Shown here one piece after another: positions 11,178-23,106 of a stretch of DNA of 64,000 bases. The DNA is from Juglans regia (Eukaryota; Streptophyta; Magnoliopsida; Fagales; Juglandaceae). The position numbers and the translations under genes were made by a program. The notes below the pieces were generated by a model. The model made no database searches, was not told where the DNA came from, and saw nothing but the letters and a program-made list of their open reading frames with translations. The stretch lies in the NCBI RefSeq assembly GCF_001411555.2, contig NC_049909.1, positions 4,511,875 to 4,575,874 on the forward strand, given 5' to 3'. Each line of letters opens with the position of its first letter. The stretch's first letter is position 1.

Positions 11178-12866
11178 TCTGTGATGGCTCGAGTTTCATC
11201 TAGGCTTGGCCCTTAGAATTGTTCTAGGTTGCCATGGCATTTTAGGAACCTTAGTTACTTTGAAAGGCCTTAGAATCCTTTGATGTAGTGATTTAAGCCC
11301 TAGAAAAGAGTGGCTCTAGTTACCTTAAGGATTTTGTCCTTACTTGGCAATTTAGGTCCAATGGTTTAGGCCCATGACCAAGTTCTAAATTTGCTAAGTG
11401 TTATGTGACCCAATAATGTTTTGCTTTGAACCTAGCCTTGAAAGTGGGCTAAGGGAGAAAGAGAGAAGTGTAGGAAAATGCCAAGGGTTGGCTTACACGC
11501 CTATCTTGGAAAAAGTTGCCAAGAAAGATGATTCAAGGGACAAAAGGAACCTAGAGGAGATCAAAGGATTTTCAGCTAGACCCAAATTCCCACATGTTTA
11601 GACCCTTTGTCTTGCCCGATTCGAGTTCCAAGGGAGTTATCTTGGAAAGAGAAGCTTAGGGAAGTGAAATGGGGCTTTTTCTAGGAGTTTTGCATGCGAA
11701 ACCGAATGGAGGCTTATGGGATTTCGAAATTTAGTCAAATAATGCCATGTGTCAAGCATGCATGGAGTTCTAGAAGGATATGTGAAGAGACATTTGGACT
11801 GAAGGGCAAGAATACCCTTAGAAATTCGGCTAGCACACTCCCAAACACTATGTTCCTTTGCCACATGTCACTTAGGCTAAATTGGACCAATAGAGCATGA
11901 AAGGTCATCTAGGGAAGGAGTATTGGAAGATGAAACATCATCTTGGGAAAGGAAGAAAGAGGTGGACGGCTAAACCATGGCATATGTCTTTTGTCACTTG
12001 TCATCCATGCAAGAGATTACTTGCTTGGGAAAAGGAAGAGTCACATGATGTTTTACCATGTTACCCTTAGAAGAAACACTCAATTGTTTAAAGAATGGAA
12101 GGGAATAAAGGGGAGAGAAGAGGAATTCGGCCAAGGGAAGAGAGCCTACACGCCAACCCCAATGCAATCCATCTAGGGAATTCCAAGAGGTAGTTTCCGC
12201 CAAAGAGAAAAGAGGAAGGAAATCTTTCCCACTTGTCTTACATGCATTGGTTTTCAATCACCAATGAGGGAATGAGGATTTTTCTATAAAAGGGGAGGAA
12301 GACCACACGCCCAAAGGCTTCTTCTTTTGCAAAATTCAAAATTTTCATGCTCTTACCCTCTCCATACAACTCTCTCATATTTTCTTGAAGAATCTCTCAC
12401 TTTCTTATACTTTCTCCTCAACCAAACAAGAAGATTTTCTTATCTCAAGAGCAGATTTTGGCGCACTAAGTCTAGTCAAGGTAAGAATCGGTTTTTCCTT
12501 CTAAGCTTCACACACACATCACTTGCTTAACACGAAAATGAGACTCAAATCTCATTTGGACAATGTGGAAGATAGAACACCCACTTTTCTTGTGATTTCT
12601 TGAATATGGTTTAAGAAACCTTAGAAGCCGAATAGAGAGAAGAGTTTATACTCCAAGTTTTTTCGGCCACTACCCATATCTTTGGTTATTTTAGGGTTTG
12701 CTTTACTTTAAGAATGAATTGAAGAGGTTTTTACTCCAAAAACCCTAGAAGCCGAATAGATATAGACAAGTTTTGCTCTAGAAATCTACACATACACTCA
12801 AGAACATGAGGTGAGGTTTTTAGTTGCTTTTCTAATTAGGAATGTTTGGATTTACAGCTTGCGAAT
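11178..12866 (+). mobile_element. LTR-B, 5' portion (truncated by LTR-A)
   Basis: It starts TGTGATGGCTCGAG and aligns with the LTR starting TGTGATGACCCAAG at 28571. The shared landmarks are GCCATGGCATTTTAGGA, a TATA box, and a 3' AGAAGCCGAATAG block. The sequence stops at 12866, where LTR-A begins; the rest of this LTR is not found on the other side of LTR-A. The small open frames inside it have no relatives that I recognise. Confidence 0.75.
12284..12293 (+). promoter_or_regulatory. TATA box of LTR-B
   Basis: CTATAAAAGG lies in the LTR with a CAATCACCAATG stretch about 30 bp upstream. The matching site in the other LTR-B copy is at 29685-29695. It probably marks the U3/R boundary of the family. 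Confidence 0.6.
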
Positions 12867-14156
12867 TGTAACACCCTGCTTAATTAACTTTTGATTAACC
12901 CTTAAGTACTCTAGATTAGGCTTTTAATTATGGCTTAATCACTTTTATTAAGGTTGATAGTGGGATTAGCATTAATGTTGGTACTTAGTGTTAATGAGCT
13001 AAGGATTAGAGAGGCAAGCCCATTAGTAATTTTGGTGAGGCTTTTTAGGACCCAAGTACATTCATGGGCCTAGCCCAAGAAAAAAAAAACTTGAACCAAG
13101 CCCATAAGAAATGAAGGCTAGTCTTGGTCCAAGTATAGGAAAGCATAAGGCTTTTGGTATAGATTGGACCCTTGGCCCTTTTCAAGCTCATATGACCCAT
13201 AGCCATTTTGGACTCATTTTACCATTCAAAGACCAAAGGCCCAATACACCATACCATTGGTTTCCTTAAGCCCAAATCACACTCAAAGTACCCAAATTAA
13301 GTTTTGAAAATTTGCTAAGGCCGTTAACCATCATACTTGAGGTTAGTGCACTTTAAACTATGTTTTGAAGCTTAATCATGCTTAATCTTTTCTTAAACTT
13401 TTTAATTCAAATTTTCTTGAATTAATACTCCCTTAAACCATGATTAGAACATGTTAATACCCTAGCTAAACCATTCCACATGTCATTAAGAAAAAATGAC
13501 ATAACAAGCCCAAACCATGCTTCAATCGGTTTTGAGCATTGCCCTTTGTAATGCTTGGACTGTTTTGCCCTTGAGTCCAAATTTTTTGTGGCTTATCTTC
13601 AAGGGTAATATGGTCCTTAAACACCTTATGAGACCCTCCAAAACTCAGTTTGAGCCATGGATGAAATTGGTTGCATCAACCAACTCAAAGAACTAAACCG
13701 GGTGCACCTTGGTCTAGTTTGTGTAGGAACCAATTGGATTGAGTTTGAACCAGCCTCCTACCATGGTTTGAACCACCACCCCACGCCACCTCCTTCTCCA
13801 CCCAATCACCAAGAAGTCCCATGACCATCATGAAGGATTTTGACTCATTTTTTCTATCCAAAAAGATCCAAAACCGAACTGATTTTCTACCACCACAAAA
13901 CCACCTTCATCCACATGTTTTCAAGAGTGGTTTGAGGGATCTTATGCCATCCAAATGATGTCCCACGACCTGGACTCATCTACAAGATCCTTGTAGCTAC
14001 TGTGGTGAGAAAATGATGGTGGTTTAGGGCACTATTCCATTCTACACAAGTGACCTAAGCTCATCCAAGCAAATCTGGAAATTTTCTAGATTTAAGCATC
14101 TCCCACTTCACCCAATCACCAAGCACCCAAGCCATCATCCCTCACCCCTTGGCCAC

Positions 14157-14165
14157 CTATAAATA
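14157..14165 (+). promoter_or_regulatory. TATA box of LTR-A
   Basis: CTATAAATA is preceded by a CCAATCACC stretch about 45 bp upstream. It is the best core-promoter candidate in this LTR. Confidence 0.55.
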
Positions 14166-15560
14166 CTTCCCTTCCCTTCTCATTTCACCCACACCACAGC
14201 TCCAAGCATCATCTTGAGCCTTGAGAGCATTTCCCCCTCTTAGAGATTAAAAGAGTGCAAACCGATTGAGTTTTGGTGAGTTCTTGAGTGTTTTTGTGTA
14301 AACTTCCGTTTGATCTTATCTAGCATTTCAAGCTTTGTTTCCAAGTGTTGGTACGAAATTTGGTTGAGTTTTGAGAAGGTTATGATGCTTAATGCAAAAC
14401 CGGGTCAATTAAAGAAAGGTTTGAATGATTGAATGTTTTTAATTGGAAGTTTAGCTATGGCATGTCCTAAGCATGATTTGATATGATCTATCAACATCTT
14501 GACATGATTATGGAAGGTTAAATTTGTGATTAGACGCATGTCATGATAGGTTTTAAATCTATCTTGTTTTGATCATCAAGCATGAATTGGTTTTAAGCAT
14601 ATTGGTGATTAAGGATTTCTTAGCTTTGACTAAGTGTTGGGATGAACTTGATTACTCAAGGATTAGACTTCATAATTTCACTAAAGATGTTAGTGATCAT
14701 TAATGATTAAAGAAAATCTCACATGCATGCATTCATAGGGATAAATAGTTGAAAATACACATAGGTATCAACTAGGATGCATACCACGGGTTGGGACTAA
14801 ATGGAAAAGTTCCACTTTGAATCTTGCAAAATCTAAGGACTTAGATGGTTTTGTAATGCCAAAAAAATGAAGTCCATGAAATTTGGTTAAATTTGGAGTT
14901 CGTTTGCAATTAGTAAAAATTTAGGGCCTAAATGGCAATTTTTGAAAGTCTAGGGGTAGTTTTGTAAATATCCAATTTTTGAAGCCTTTGATTTCAAACC
15001 TATCCATAAGAGTATTAATACTAACTTAGTATACACATGATTTACACCGATACGACGCTAATTTCGAATTTATCTGGAAGTTTGTAAGTTGGCCTCTAAC
15101 TTACACTTTGATAAATTTCTTATGAATTATTGATAAATGCTTCATTTATTCTTCAATTATCATTTTGAGAATAAATTATCATGTTATATGAAATATTGAG
15201 TGCATACTTACATAACATATGACATTTTCACCATTTTTGCATATTACACTTATAAATGTCATTTTTACATGAAATTTACTACATATGCACATGTCATAAA
15301 AAATATTTTTTTAAAAAAGCATAGCATGAAAATCATTTTTATCACGACCCCAAAGGCCAGGATGGGGAATTATCCTAGTGGAACTCATTTGTCCACTCTG
15401 GATATTTTAATAATGGAGTGGTAACCCCTAGGTTGACAAAGAACAATCAACAGGTTTCGAATGGGTTCTTTTTAAAGAACGCCGGAGCGAAGTCAACATG
15501 TTATGACACCTAACGCTGGTGGGTGTACACGTTATAATTTTTATGATGTTATGTTATTTA

Positions 15561-16363
15561 CCAATTGATGGGAACCAAGATGAGCCTAGTCTTAAAGATC
15601 ATTTGCAACTTCCAGATGGGCCAAGAAGATCAAAGAGACAATACAAGGATTGATGCAATCCACCTGGGATAAGTTTAGCAAGAGGCCAACATTCAAGATG
15701 GGGTTTGAAGGATGAGGATCCTGTTTTAATTCATTTGATCAGCTACGGAAGAAGGCAACGACATGACTTAAAGGCTTTGGGCTCTTGAAGGGTTTCAACT
15801 TATTTAATTCATTTAAAGAACTTATTTTATTAGTTTAGAATAATTGAGTTTATTATGGGAAGCACTTAAGGGGGCCTATGCAAGGGCATGTTGGGAAAGT
15901 TATTATTTTATTGAACTAGGGTTAGGGTTACTGTAGCAGAGTTACTGTTGCGCGGCACTGTTCATCCAGGGGCACTTTTGGAAGATGGGGGTTTATTTTG
16001 GCTAGGGTTTCATTAGGTTTTCTTTTAAATACTCTATGTAGTCTCATTCTAATGAGATAATGAAGTTTATGAAATTTGATGAATTTATTCATTGTGAGTT
16101 GAGTTTTACTCCTCTTGTTCTTAATTGAACTTTTGAACTTATCAAAGGTAAATCACAACCTTTGTGGCGTTCCTCCTTTGTAATCTGGGTTCTTGAGACG
16201 GGTTCTTCAACGGGTCTAGATTTTAATATAATCTAGGTTCTTGAAACGAGTTCTCATTGGGTCTAGGTTCTCCATCCATTGACTTGATTTTGGTTTTCTT
16301 GGGGTATTTTCAAATTGACTGTGGGTTCAAGGGATTCCTTTCCCGCGGGTTCATATCACCAAT
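15561..16363 (+). mobile_element. Solo LTR-C with TSD CCAAT
   Basis: The 793 bp LTR (15566-16358) starts TGATGGGAACCAAG and ends GGGTTCATATCA, with perfect CCAAT duplications at 15561-15565 and 16359-16363. It is inserted in LTR-A; the same LTR bounds elements C1, C2 and C3. The early part retains the pol tail sequence shared by this family. A TATA-like TTTAAATAC lies near 16025. Confidence 0.92.
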
Positions 16364-16706
16364 GCATTGAGAATGAGTCTATAGACAACGTAGTTTCGTG
16401 TATACTACGGTCACCGGCAGGTACTCACAGTGCATATGGGGAACTGTGACATTACCACACATTATGTTATTAATTAAGATAATTATGTAAGTTTATGATA
16501 AAATTTTTATGAAAAAGTTATGTCTTATCAAAATGATGACGAAATTACTTATTAAGTAAAAACCCGTGTCTCCATATTTTAAAAAAAGATGTTGAGAATC
16601 TGGATGGGAGATATGCATACTGATTTTTCCACATCTCATGCATTGCATATCTATCATTTTTTCATGATTGATTTATCTTTGTGTCAGTTAGTTGTTTAAC
16701 TTACTA

Positions 16707-16765
16707 AGATTTCGAGTAAATCTCACCCTTTTATTGGTCCACTATCATTCCACTCGGAATGATAG
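16707..16765 (+). promoter_or_regulatory. Two successive stem-loops in LTR-A
   Basis: Stem 1 is AGATTT/AAATCT (16707-16723). Stem 2 is CTATCATTC/GAATGATAG (16742-16765), followed by GAAGTTGTG. Equivalent pairs lie in LTR-B at 45998-46055 and 50687-50747, and in LTR-F at 55230-55289. The role is unknown. Confidence 0.6.
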
Positions 16766-17155
16766 AAGTTGTGTCAAGGATTGACCAGGACGAGATTGAC
16801 GGAGCACTGGATTCGCATGATTGAGGACGAGTTGGATCTGGAGAGGAAGCTGAACTTAATTTTGATGTTCATAGCCCAAGTCCTTTATACTTTAGATCGC
16901 ATTAAGAGAATGATGACTTTGTATATAAGTCTATGCTACTTTAGAATTTCGAACATGAGGATTATCTAATGAATTTGAGATGTTTTAGTTATTTTGGCAT
17001 ATTTTTCACCTTAACCTTTTATTTTCGCTGCAATTATTGCATACTGGTAGTTGGATATGGAGTGTGTTTATAATTAAATATAGGATTTCATTTTCGGACG
17101 ATATTGCCCTTTACGTGCTCTGCTAGGGTTCCGTCTCCTTGTTTGTTGTGGCTGC

Positions 17156-18646
17156 ATGGCAGTCGTGGATGGCCATGCTTCTGGCTGTCCATCCTTCACC
17201 GAAATGGCTGTTGCGGCGCCGCAACCACTCCCTGAAATCACAGTTGCCCATCGTGTTCCAAAAGTAATGGACGGAGAATTATTTTTTCAATTCTCAAAGG
17301 AAGAAATCAACAGATCTGCGGAACCTTTTCGCTTCTCGATTGTGATCAAGTTCCTCCGCCAACGTCCCTCTCTGGATGCGATTCGTGCGTTCATTGCCAG
17401 TCGGTGGGGTCTGTCATCTATCCCGGTGGTTTCCTCTATGAAATTGCCCCGAAACGTCTTCATCAGATTGGCTACGGAAGCAGACTTTGTGAAAGCCCTG
17501 TCCCGTGAATCATGTGAAGTGAATGGAGTGGCTTACCGTGCGTTCCACTGGTCTCCTGATTTTAATGAGGAACATGAACCTTCTAATGTTCCGGTGTGGA
17601 TCCTCCTTCTCGGATTACCCCCCAACTTTTCTCAAGAATCGTTCCTTCGGATCTTCACCGCTCCGCTTGGTCGATTCATACGCAGGGATAATTCCACGCG
17701 TTGTGCGACCTGAACTAATGGAGCTCGGCTTTGCTTGGAGATGGATGCTGCTAAGGAGCCGATTTCGTACTTCTAGATTGGCACTCTTGGTCTGGCTACG
17801 AGCAGAAAATAAGAGATTATTTTTGAGACGTTGCCGGTGTATTGTGGTAAGTGCAAAGTGCAGGGACATAACTCTAAGACCTGTCGAGCAGGTAAACCCA
17901 AGCAGGAGGAACGAAACCGGGGACGGAACAAAGAAAAGGATGAATCGGGTGGAAACACTTCATCTCAGAAAGAGGATGGTGAAATAAATAATCCTCTGTT
18001 TTTCCTTCCCGAAACAGAGGCTGCTAAACCAGTGGCGCCGTGTGAGGATGCAGTAAAAACCCAACATGGGGTTCACGATCAGGAACGTATGACAGGGGAA
18101 TATGTTTCCGGTGGACCAAGTATTGATAATAAAAGGGACGGTGAGATTCCAGTTTCTAGTTCTCCTGAGACTGAGTCCGTTAATTTAACTGGTGCGCTAC
18201 CAAATTCAGATGTCAGTTTGGAGCCTGGGAACAGCTTGGAAATTCACTCTGATCTGGGGAAGAATATGGAATTCAATGCTCATCGTATTAGAGAAGTGAT
18301 AGCGCCTTCGGAGGCTGCAGGTAACCTTCTGAACCAAAATGATATTTTCTCCTTTAATGTTGAATCGTTTCCTACTCTGATACTAGAGGAACCTGCCTTC
18401 ATTTCGATTGAGGATAATGAACTGAATTTACCTACTGAAAGTAGCAAGGAAAATATTGACAATTATCCTGAAGATATTGTCTCTGAGCCGGACCCTGATA
18501 TCCCTCCAGATGTGTTACCTCTTTATAAGGAGTACCATTCGGAGTCTGAAGATAAACAGGTAAAGAAAAAATATAAGAAAAAAAATTTTGAGAAAGTTAG
18601 AAGCTCCACTCGGGTCATCACCCGCCCCTCTACTTTATCTTTATGA
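17156..18646 (+). pseudogene. LINE ORF1 (DUF4283 plus CCHC zinc knuckle), three nonsense mutations
   Basis: ORF1 encodes the nucleic-acid-binding partner of the LINE. From 17156 one frame carries a DUF4283-type domain (PRNVFIRLATEADFVKAL, WILLLGLPPNFSQESFLRIF), the LGRFIRRDNSTRCAT segment, then YCGKCKVQGHNSKTC, a CCHC knuckle, at about 17834-17880. A long acidic, serine-rich tail ends in a lysine-rich KVKKKYKKKNFEKV. Three in-frame stops interrupt it: TGA at 17711, TAG near 17783 and TAA near 17810. Each fits a single C-to-T or G-to-A change (from CGA, TGG and CAA by comparison with typical family wording). The frame ends with TGA overlapping the ORF2 start. Confidence 0.88.
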
Positions 18647-21600
18647 ATAATTCTATAATTGTTTGGAACGTCCGTGGCATTGGTACCTCTCGTCGCAGAT
18701 TAAAGAATTTAGTTTCCAAGTTCAAACCTCAACTGGTTGCGGTTCTTGAACCGTTTCAAAATGTGGACAAAGCCATACGGTTGCAGCATTATCTTCAATT
18801 TGATTCCTTTTCTTCTAATGTGGATGTTGGTGGTAAAATCTGGATTTTTTGGGCTAATTCTCTTGATATTCAAGTCGTAAGATCCAACTTGCAGTTTGTA
18901 TCTCTTCGAGTCAACACTGGGTCTTTTCAGTTTTTATTAACTATCATCTATGCTAAGTGTAGTATGTACGAGAGAAAACTTATGTGGGAGGACCTTAGCT
19001 CTCAAGTTATGGGGCCGGCTCCTTGCCTGTTTGCTGGGGACTTTAATATTATTCAGAATAATTCAGAGAGAAGGGGTGGATCTCCTAGATCTAATGCGGT
19101 GATGGCGGACTTCAATGATTGGATTCACCAAGGTGGATTGGTTGAGATGAATTCTAAAGGCAGTATTTTTTCTTGGTGTAATGGGAAGTCGGGTCTTGCT
19201 AGGTCTTGGGCTAAGCTGGATCTTGTTCTTATGGATTTTTCCTTGCTTTCGTATTTCCCGAATGCGGTTTGCTCTTACTTGCCAAGAACAACTTCTGATC
19301 ACGCCCCCATGGTTATTGAGTTCAAGTTGGATCCTTCTTCTTTTGGCCCTTCGCCTTTTCGCTTTCAACAAATGTGGGTGGATCATTCTCAATTCTTATC
19401 GTGCGTCAAGCAGGCTTGGTCTGCTACTTTTGATGGCCATGGGCTCTCTAAATTGGCTTTTAAATTGAAGATTACTAAGGTCGCCTTGCGTGAATGGAAT
19501 AAACAGAATTTCGGTCATACTAAAATGCATATTATATCCCTTGAGAAGCAAATTGAGGAGTTGGAAAAGAAACTTCAACAAAATTGGGATGATTCTACGG
19601 AGCGGGATCTTATTGCTGCCTCAGCGGAATTGGATAATTGGCTCCGTTGTGAAGATACTAGACTGGCTCAAATGGCCAAGTTAAAATGGCATATGGAAGG
19701 AGACCGGAATACTAAATTTTTTCATGCATGCCTTGCTAATAAACGGCGTAAAAAAGTGATGTACATGAGATCATCGAATGGTATGGTCTTTAACTCGCCG
19801 GAGAGTATTCATCAGGGTGCTGTGGATTATTTTTCTTCTTTTTTGCAGGGATCCCAGATTAGCTTGTTACCTGATTTATCGACTCTTATTTCTCCTATTA
19901 TTTCTGATTCTGACAATTTGATGTTGTGTGGGATGCCTTCTATGAAGGAAGTGTCTTCTGCTCTTTCTTCTATTCCTTCTAACAGTTCTCCGGGACCTGA
20001 TGGTTTTAGCTCGGGCTTTTTCAAAAGTTGTTGGGATATTGTGAAAGAAGATGTCTTGGAAGCCATTTTTTAATTTTTTAATTCAAAATATCTTCCAAGA
20101 TTTTTCACTGCATCTTTTCTGGTCTTAATTCCAAAGGTTGATACTCCCTCTGGGTTTGATAAATTTAGGCCAACCAGCCTTTGCTCGGTGTTCTATAAAA
20201 TATGCTCCAAAATCATTGTTAATCGGCTGACAGGACTCCTCTCAATAATGATTTCGTGGGAACAGGGAGCTTTCATTCTTGGGAGAAGTATCTTTGAAAA
20301 TATTACCATTACCCAGGAAATGATTCACTCCATTAATAAAAAGGCCCATGGTGGTAATATCATGATTAAATTAGATATGGCTAAAGCTTATGATCGCGTG
20401 GATTGGTTGTTTCTTCTGGAGGTTCTTCGTTGTTTTGGGTTTTCTTCTAATTTTTGTGATCTTATCAGACATGTATCTCGACTCCTTGGTATTCTATTAT
20501 GATGAATGGCACTATTAAATGATTTTTCAAAGCTGGCCGAGGTTTACGTCAGGGTGACCCTCTTTCTCCTTATCTCTTTATTATTCTTCAAGAGATTCTC
20601 TCTAGATTGATCAAGCAAAGTGTGGAGGCTAAAAAATTTGGTCAATTCTCCCAGGCCCGAGGTACGCCCAGAATCTCTCATCTTATGTATGCTGATGATG
20701 TAGTTATTTTTTCTAATGGTAGCTCTCAAGCTATTAGGGAGATCTCATCTGTGCTCCATAAATATGAGAGCTGGTCGGGTCAGTGTATCAATCACTCTAA
20801 ATCTGCCATTTTCTGCTCCCAAAAAATCTCTACTGCTCACATAAGCTTATTATTACGGAAGACTGGATTTTCAGAAGGATCTTTTCCTTTCAAATATCTT
20901 GGAGTGCCTATTATTTTGGGTCGTCTCAAACAGGTTCATCTGGAAGATATGCTGGCTAATATCCAAAAGAAAATTTCGGGGTGGAAGATGAGATTTCTGT
21001 CTACGGGTGGCCATCTTACCTTACTTCGTCACGTTATTTCTAGTATGGCTCTTCATCTTTTTGTTGTCCTTCAAGTCCCTCAAGCTACTATTAAAAACAT
21101 TCACCGGATGATGAGTACTTTCTTTTGGGGGGAGCATAATGGCAAAGGTAAGAAAAAATGGGTGGCCTAGAATTCTATCTGCCGTCCCGTGGAGGAAGGA
21201 GGTTTGGCGCTTAGAAACCTCGATGATATGCAGAAAGCCCTTCATGCCAGATTTGCTTGGAATCTTATTCAAGGTAATTCTTTATGGGCTAATTTTTTTA
21301 AGAGTAAATATGTGGGTTTGAAACCTTGGGCCCTGGTTGATCCTATAGTAGGTACTAGGTTTTGGAAAATGATTGCTAAGTCTCTTCCTTTGATCTTGGA
21401 TAACTCTAAATGGCGTCTTAAGGATGGTAAGATTTTTTTCTGGTATGATAAATGGAGAGACAGAGGTCCTTTAAGCAATGATATGAATATTGTGGAGCAT
21501 CCCAATCTTCTCGTGAAGGATTGTCAATTAAATAATGTTTGGGATGTCGATTTTATTCGTCAGTTAGTGGGGCCGGATCAAATTGATGAAATTTTAGAGG

Positions 21601-22765
21601 ATCTTTGCAAAGCGAAGCCTGGTATGGATGTTCTGATTTGGACTAAAAATTATAATGGTCTGTTTTCTATTAAGTCAGCTTGGGATTGTATCCGCATTAG
21701 AAGTGATACTATTGAGGGTCATTCCTGGATTTGGCATAAGAGTCTCCCTCTTAAAATGTCGTCTCTCATGTGGAAAGCTTGGTATATGGCCCTTAGTGTC
21801 GATCATCATCTTCGTCGTATTGGTATCCCTATTACCTCTCATTGTGATTGTTGTGCTAATGGTCACTTTGAGGACCAAAATCATGTTCTTTTTGCAGGTG
21901 ATATTGCTAATTATACTTGGCGTTATTTTGGGGCTTATCTTGGGATCCCGATAGGTCAAAATTGGAAAGATATAGTGAAGAGGTGGTTTCATCGAGCTAA
22001 TAATTCGTCTCAAGTTGGCATTATTCTGGGAATTCTTCCGGTGATTATAACTTGGAGACTATGGCGGAGGCTCTATTTGGCGCGTATGGAGGGTCACTTT
22101 GAACCTGTCTCAGAAATTATTCATTCTGTTCGTCGGTGGATTAGTCTTATATGCCGTGATATGCATGCTAGTTCTCACATTTCCAGTTTTGATTTGCAGG
22201 TATTGAAAAGTTTGAATGTCCAGGCTGTTCTTATCCCAATTCGGCGTTGCAAAACTATCTTCTGGAATCGTCCTTCGGCGGGATGGGTCAAGCTTAACAC
22301 AGATGGTAGCAATTTGGGTAACCCTGGTGCCTCAGGGATAGGTGGGATCATTAGAAATAATCATGGAAAACTTATTCATGCTTTTTCCTCATTCATTGGC
22401 ATAGGTTATAATAATCGGGCAGAACTTCTAGCTCTTCTTCATGGGCTCCAGGTTTGTAAATCTTTATCTCTTAATTTTGTGCATACGAGCTTGACTCTAT
22501 GAATGTTATATCCTGGTGGAAGAGCAAGAGATGTGGGGTGTGGTATCTAGAGGATTTCTGGGAGGAAATTATCGACATTATGGACTCCATGACCTACTCG
22601 ATACACCATGTTTTTAGAGAGGGAAATAAAGTTGCTGATTGGTTAGCCAAACAGGGAGCTTCTGGAAAAGACTTAACAGTTTCGCAATTAACGGAGACTC
22701 CCCGTGCATTGCGTGGTCTTATCCGTATGGATTACTCAGGTTTACCGTCTTTGCGTTTTAGTTAG
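18643..22765 (+). pseudogene. LINE ORF2: endonuclease, reverse transcriptase, zf-RVT, RNase H
   Basis: The first 476 residues (18643-20073) hold an APE-type endonuclease with VWNVRGIG (N9), E36, GDFN (D133, N135), LDLVL (D193) and SDH (218-220) all present. Position 20071 is an in-frame TAA. RT continues in the same frame to about 20480 (GAFILGRSIFENI, KLDMAKAYDRVDW). After a shift it goes on in frame 3 with GLRQGDPLSPYLF and the catalytic MYADDVVIF. Further stops are TGA at 20520 and TAG at 21168. A zinc-binding zf-RVT region and an RNase H domain follow (NTDGSNLGNPG, NNRAELLALLHGL); a final shift near 22490 separates the RNase H end (VFREGNKVADWLAKQG). The catalytic residues are intact but the reading frame is not. 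ORF2 starts with ATGA overlapping the ORF1 stop. Confidence 0.92.
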
Positions 22766-22978
22766 TTTCGAGTTTTTGTTGTTTGTCGTTTATTTTGTTG
22801 TTTTTGTTAGTTTTTTTCCGGCTAGGTTTTTCCCGCATGCTGGGTTTATCGTTTGTACCCCAGATGCTTGTCTTTGTAACCACAGTTTTCCTCTGCCACA
22901 AGTGAGGGTTATTAATAAAATTGGGGAGGGATCACTAGTGTACAGCTGACCCTAACTTTTCTTTAAAAAAAAAAAAAA
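22766..22978 (+). other. LINE 3' UTR and poly-A tail
   Basis: T-rich 3' UTR with an AATAAA at 22913-22918, then a tail of A residues to about 22978 next to the right target duplication. Confidence 0.8.
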
Positions 22979-23106
22979 ATACTGGTAGTTGGATATTAGG
23001 ATGTATTGCATATTAACTGTCATGAACGGGGGTATATAATCTTGTGTTGCATATCCCGATGTTCTAAGTCTCCGTTCTATCCTTAGCGGGGATTGGGGGC
23101 GTCACA

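Larger units (their letters stand above)
17041..22996 (+). mobile_element. Plant L1-type LINE, apparently full length, with 18 bp TSD
   Basis: The element runs from 17059 to a poly-A tail ending at about 22978. The flanking duplications are ATACTGGTAGTTGGATAT (17041-17058 and 22979-22996). It holds ORF1 (17156-18646) and ORF2 (18643-22765) and a 3' UTR of about 200 bp. The target is LTR-A. The perfect long TSD and near-complete structure suggest a moderately recent insertion, but both ORFs now contain stops or shifts. Confidence 0.93.
12867..23106 (+). mobile_element. LTR-A (solo or chimeric), about 3.5 kb, split by a solo LTR-C and a LINE
   Basis: It starts TGTAACACCCTGC and ends GGGGGCGTCACA, as expected for TG...CA ends. 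After removing the nested pieces (15566-16363 and 17059-22996) it is about 3.5 kb. It matches the inverted 3.3 kb solo copy at 24295-27612. There is no primer site after the end and no matching 5 bp flank (CGAAT left, GTCAC right). The left flank is LTR-B and the right flank is Tat pol, so the two ends probably come from different insertions joined by recombination. No coding sequence of its own was seen in 12867-15560. Confidence 0.82.

Noticed and set aside
12867..23106. LTR-A plus copy as a simple solo LTR
   Set aside because: Flanks CGAAT and GTCAC do not match and lie in different elements.
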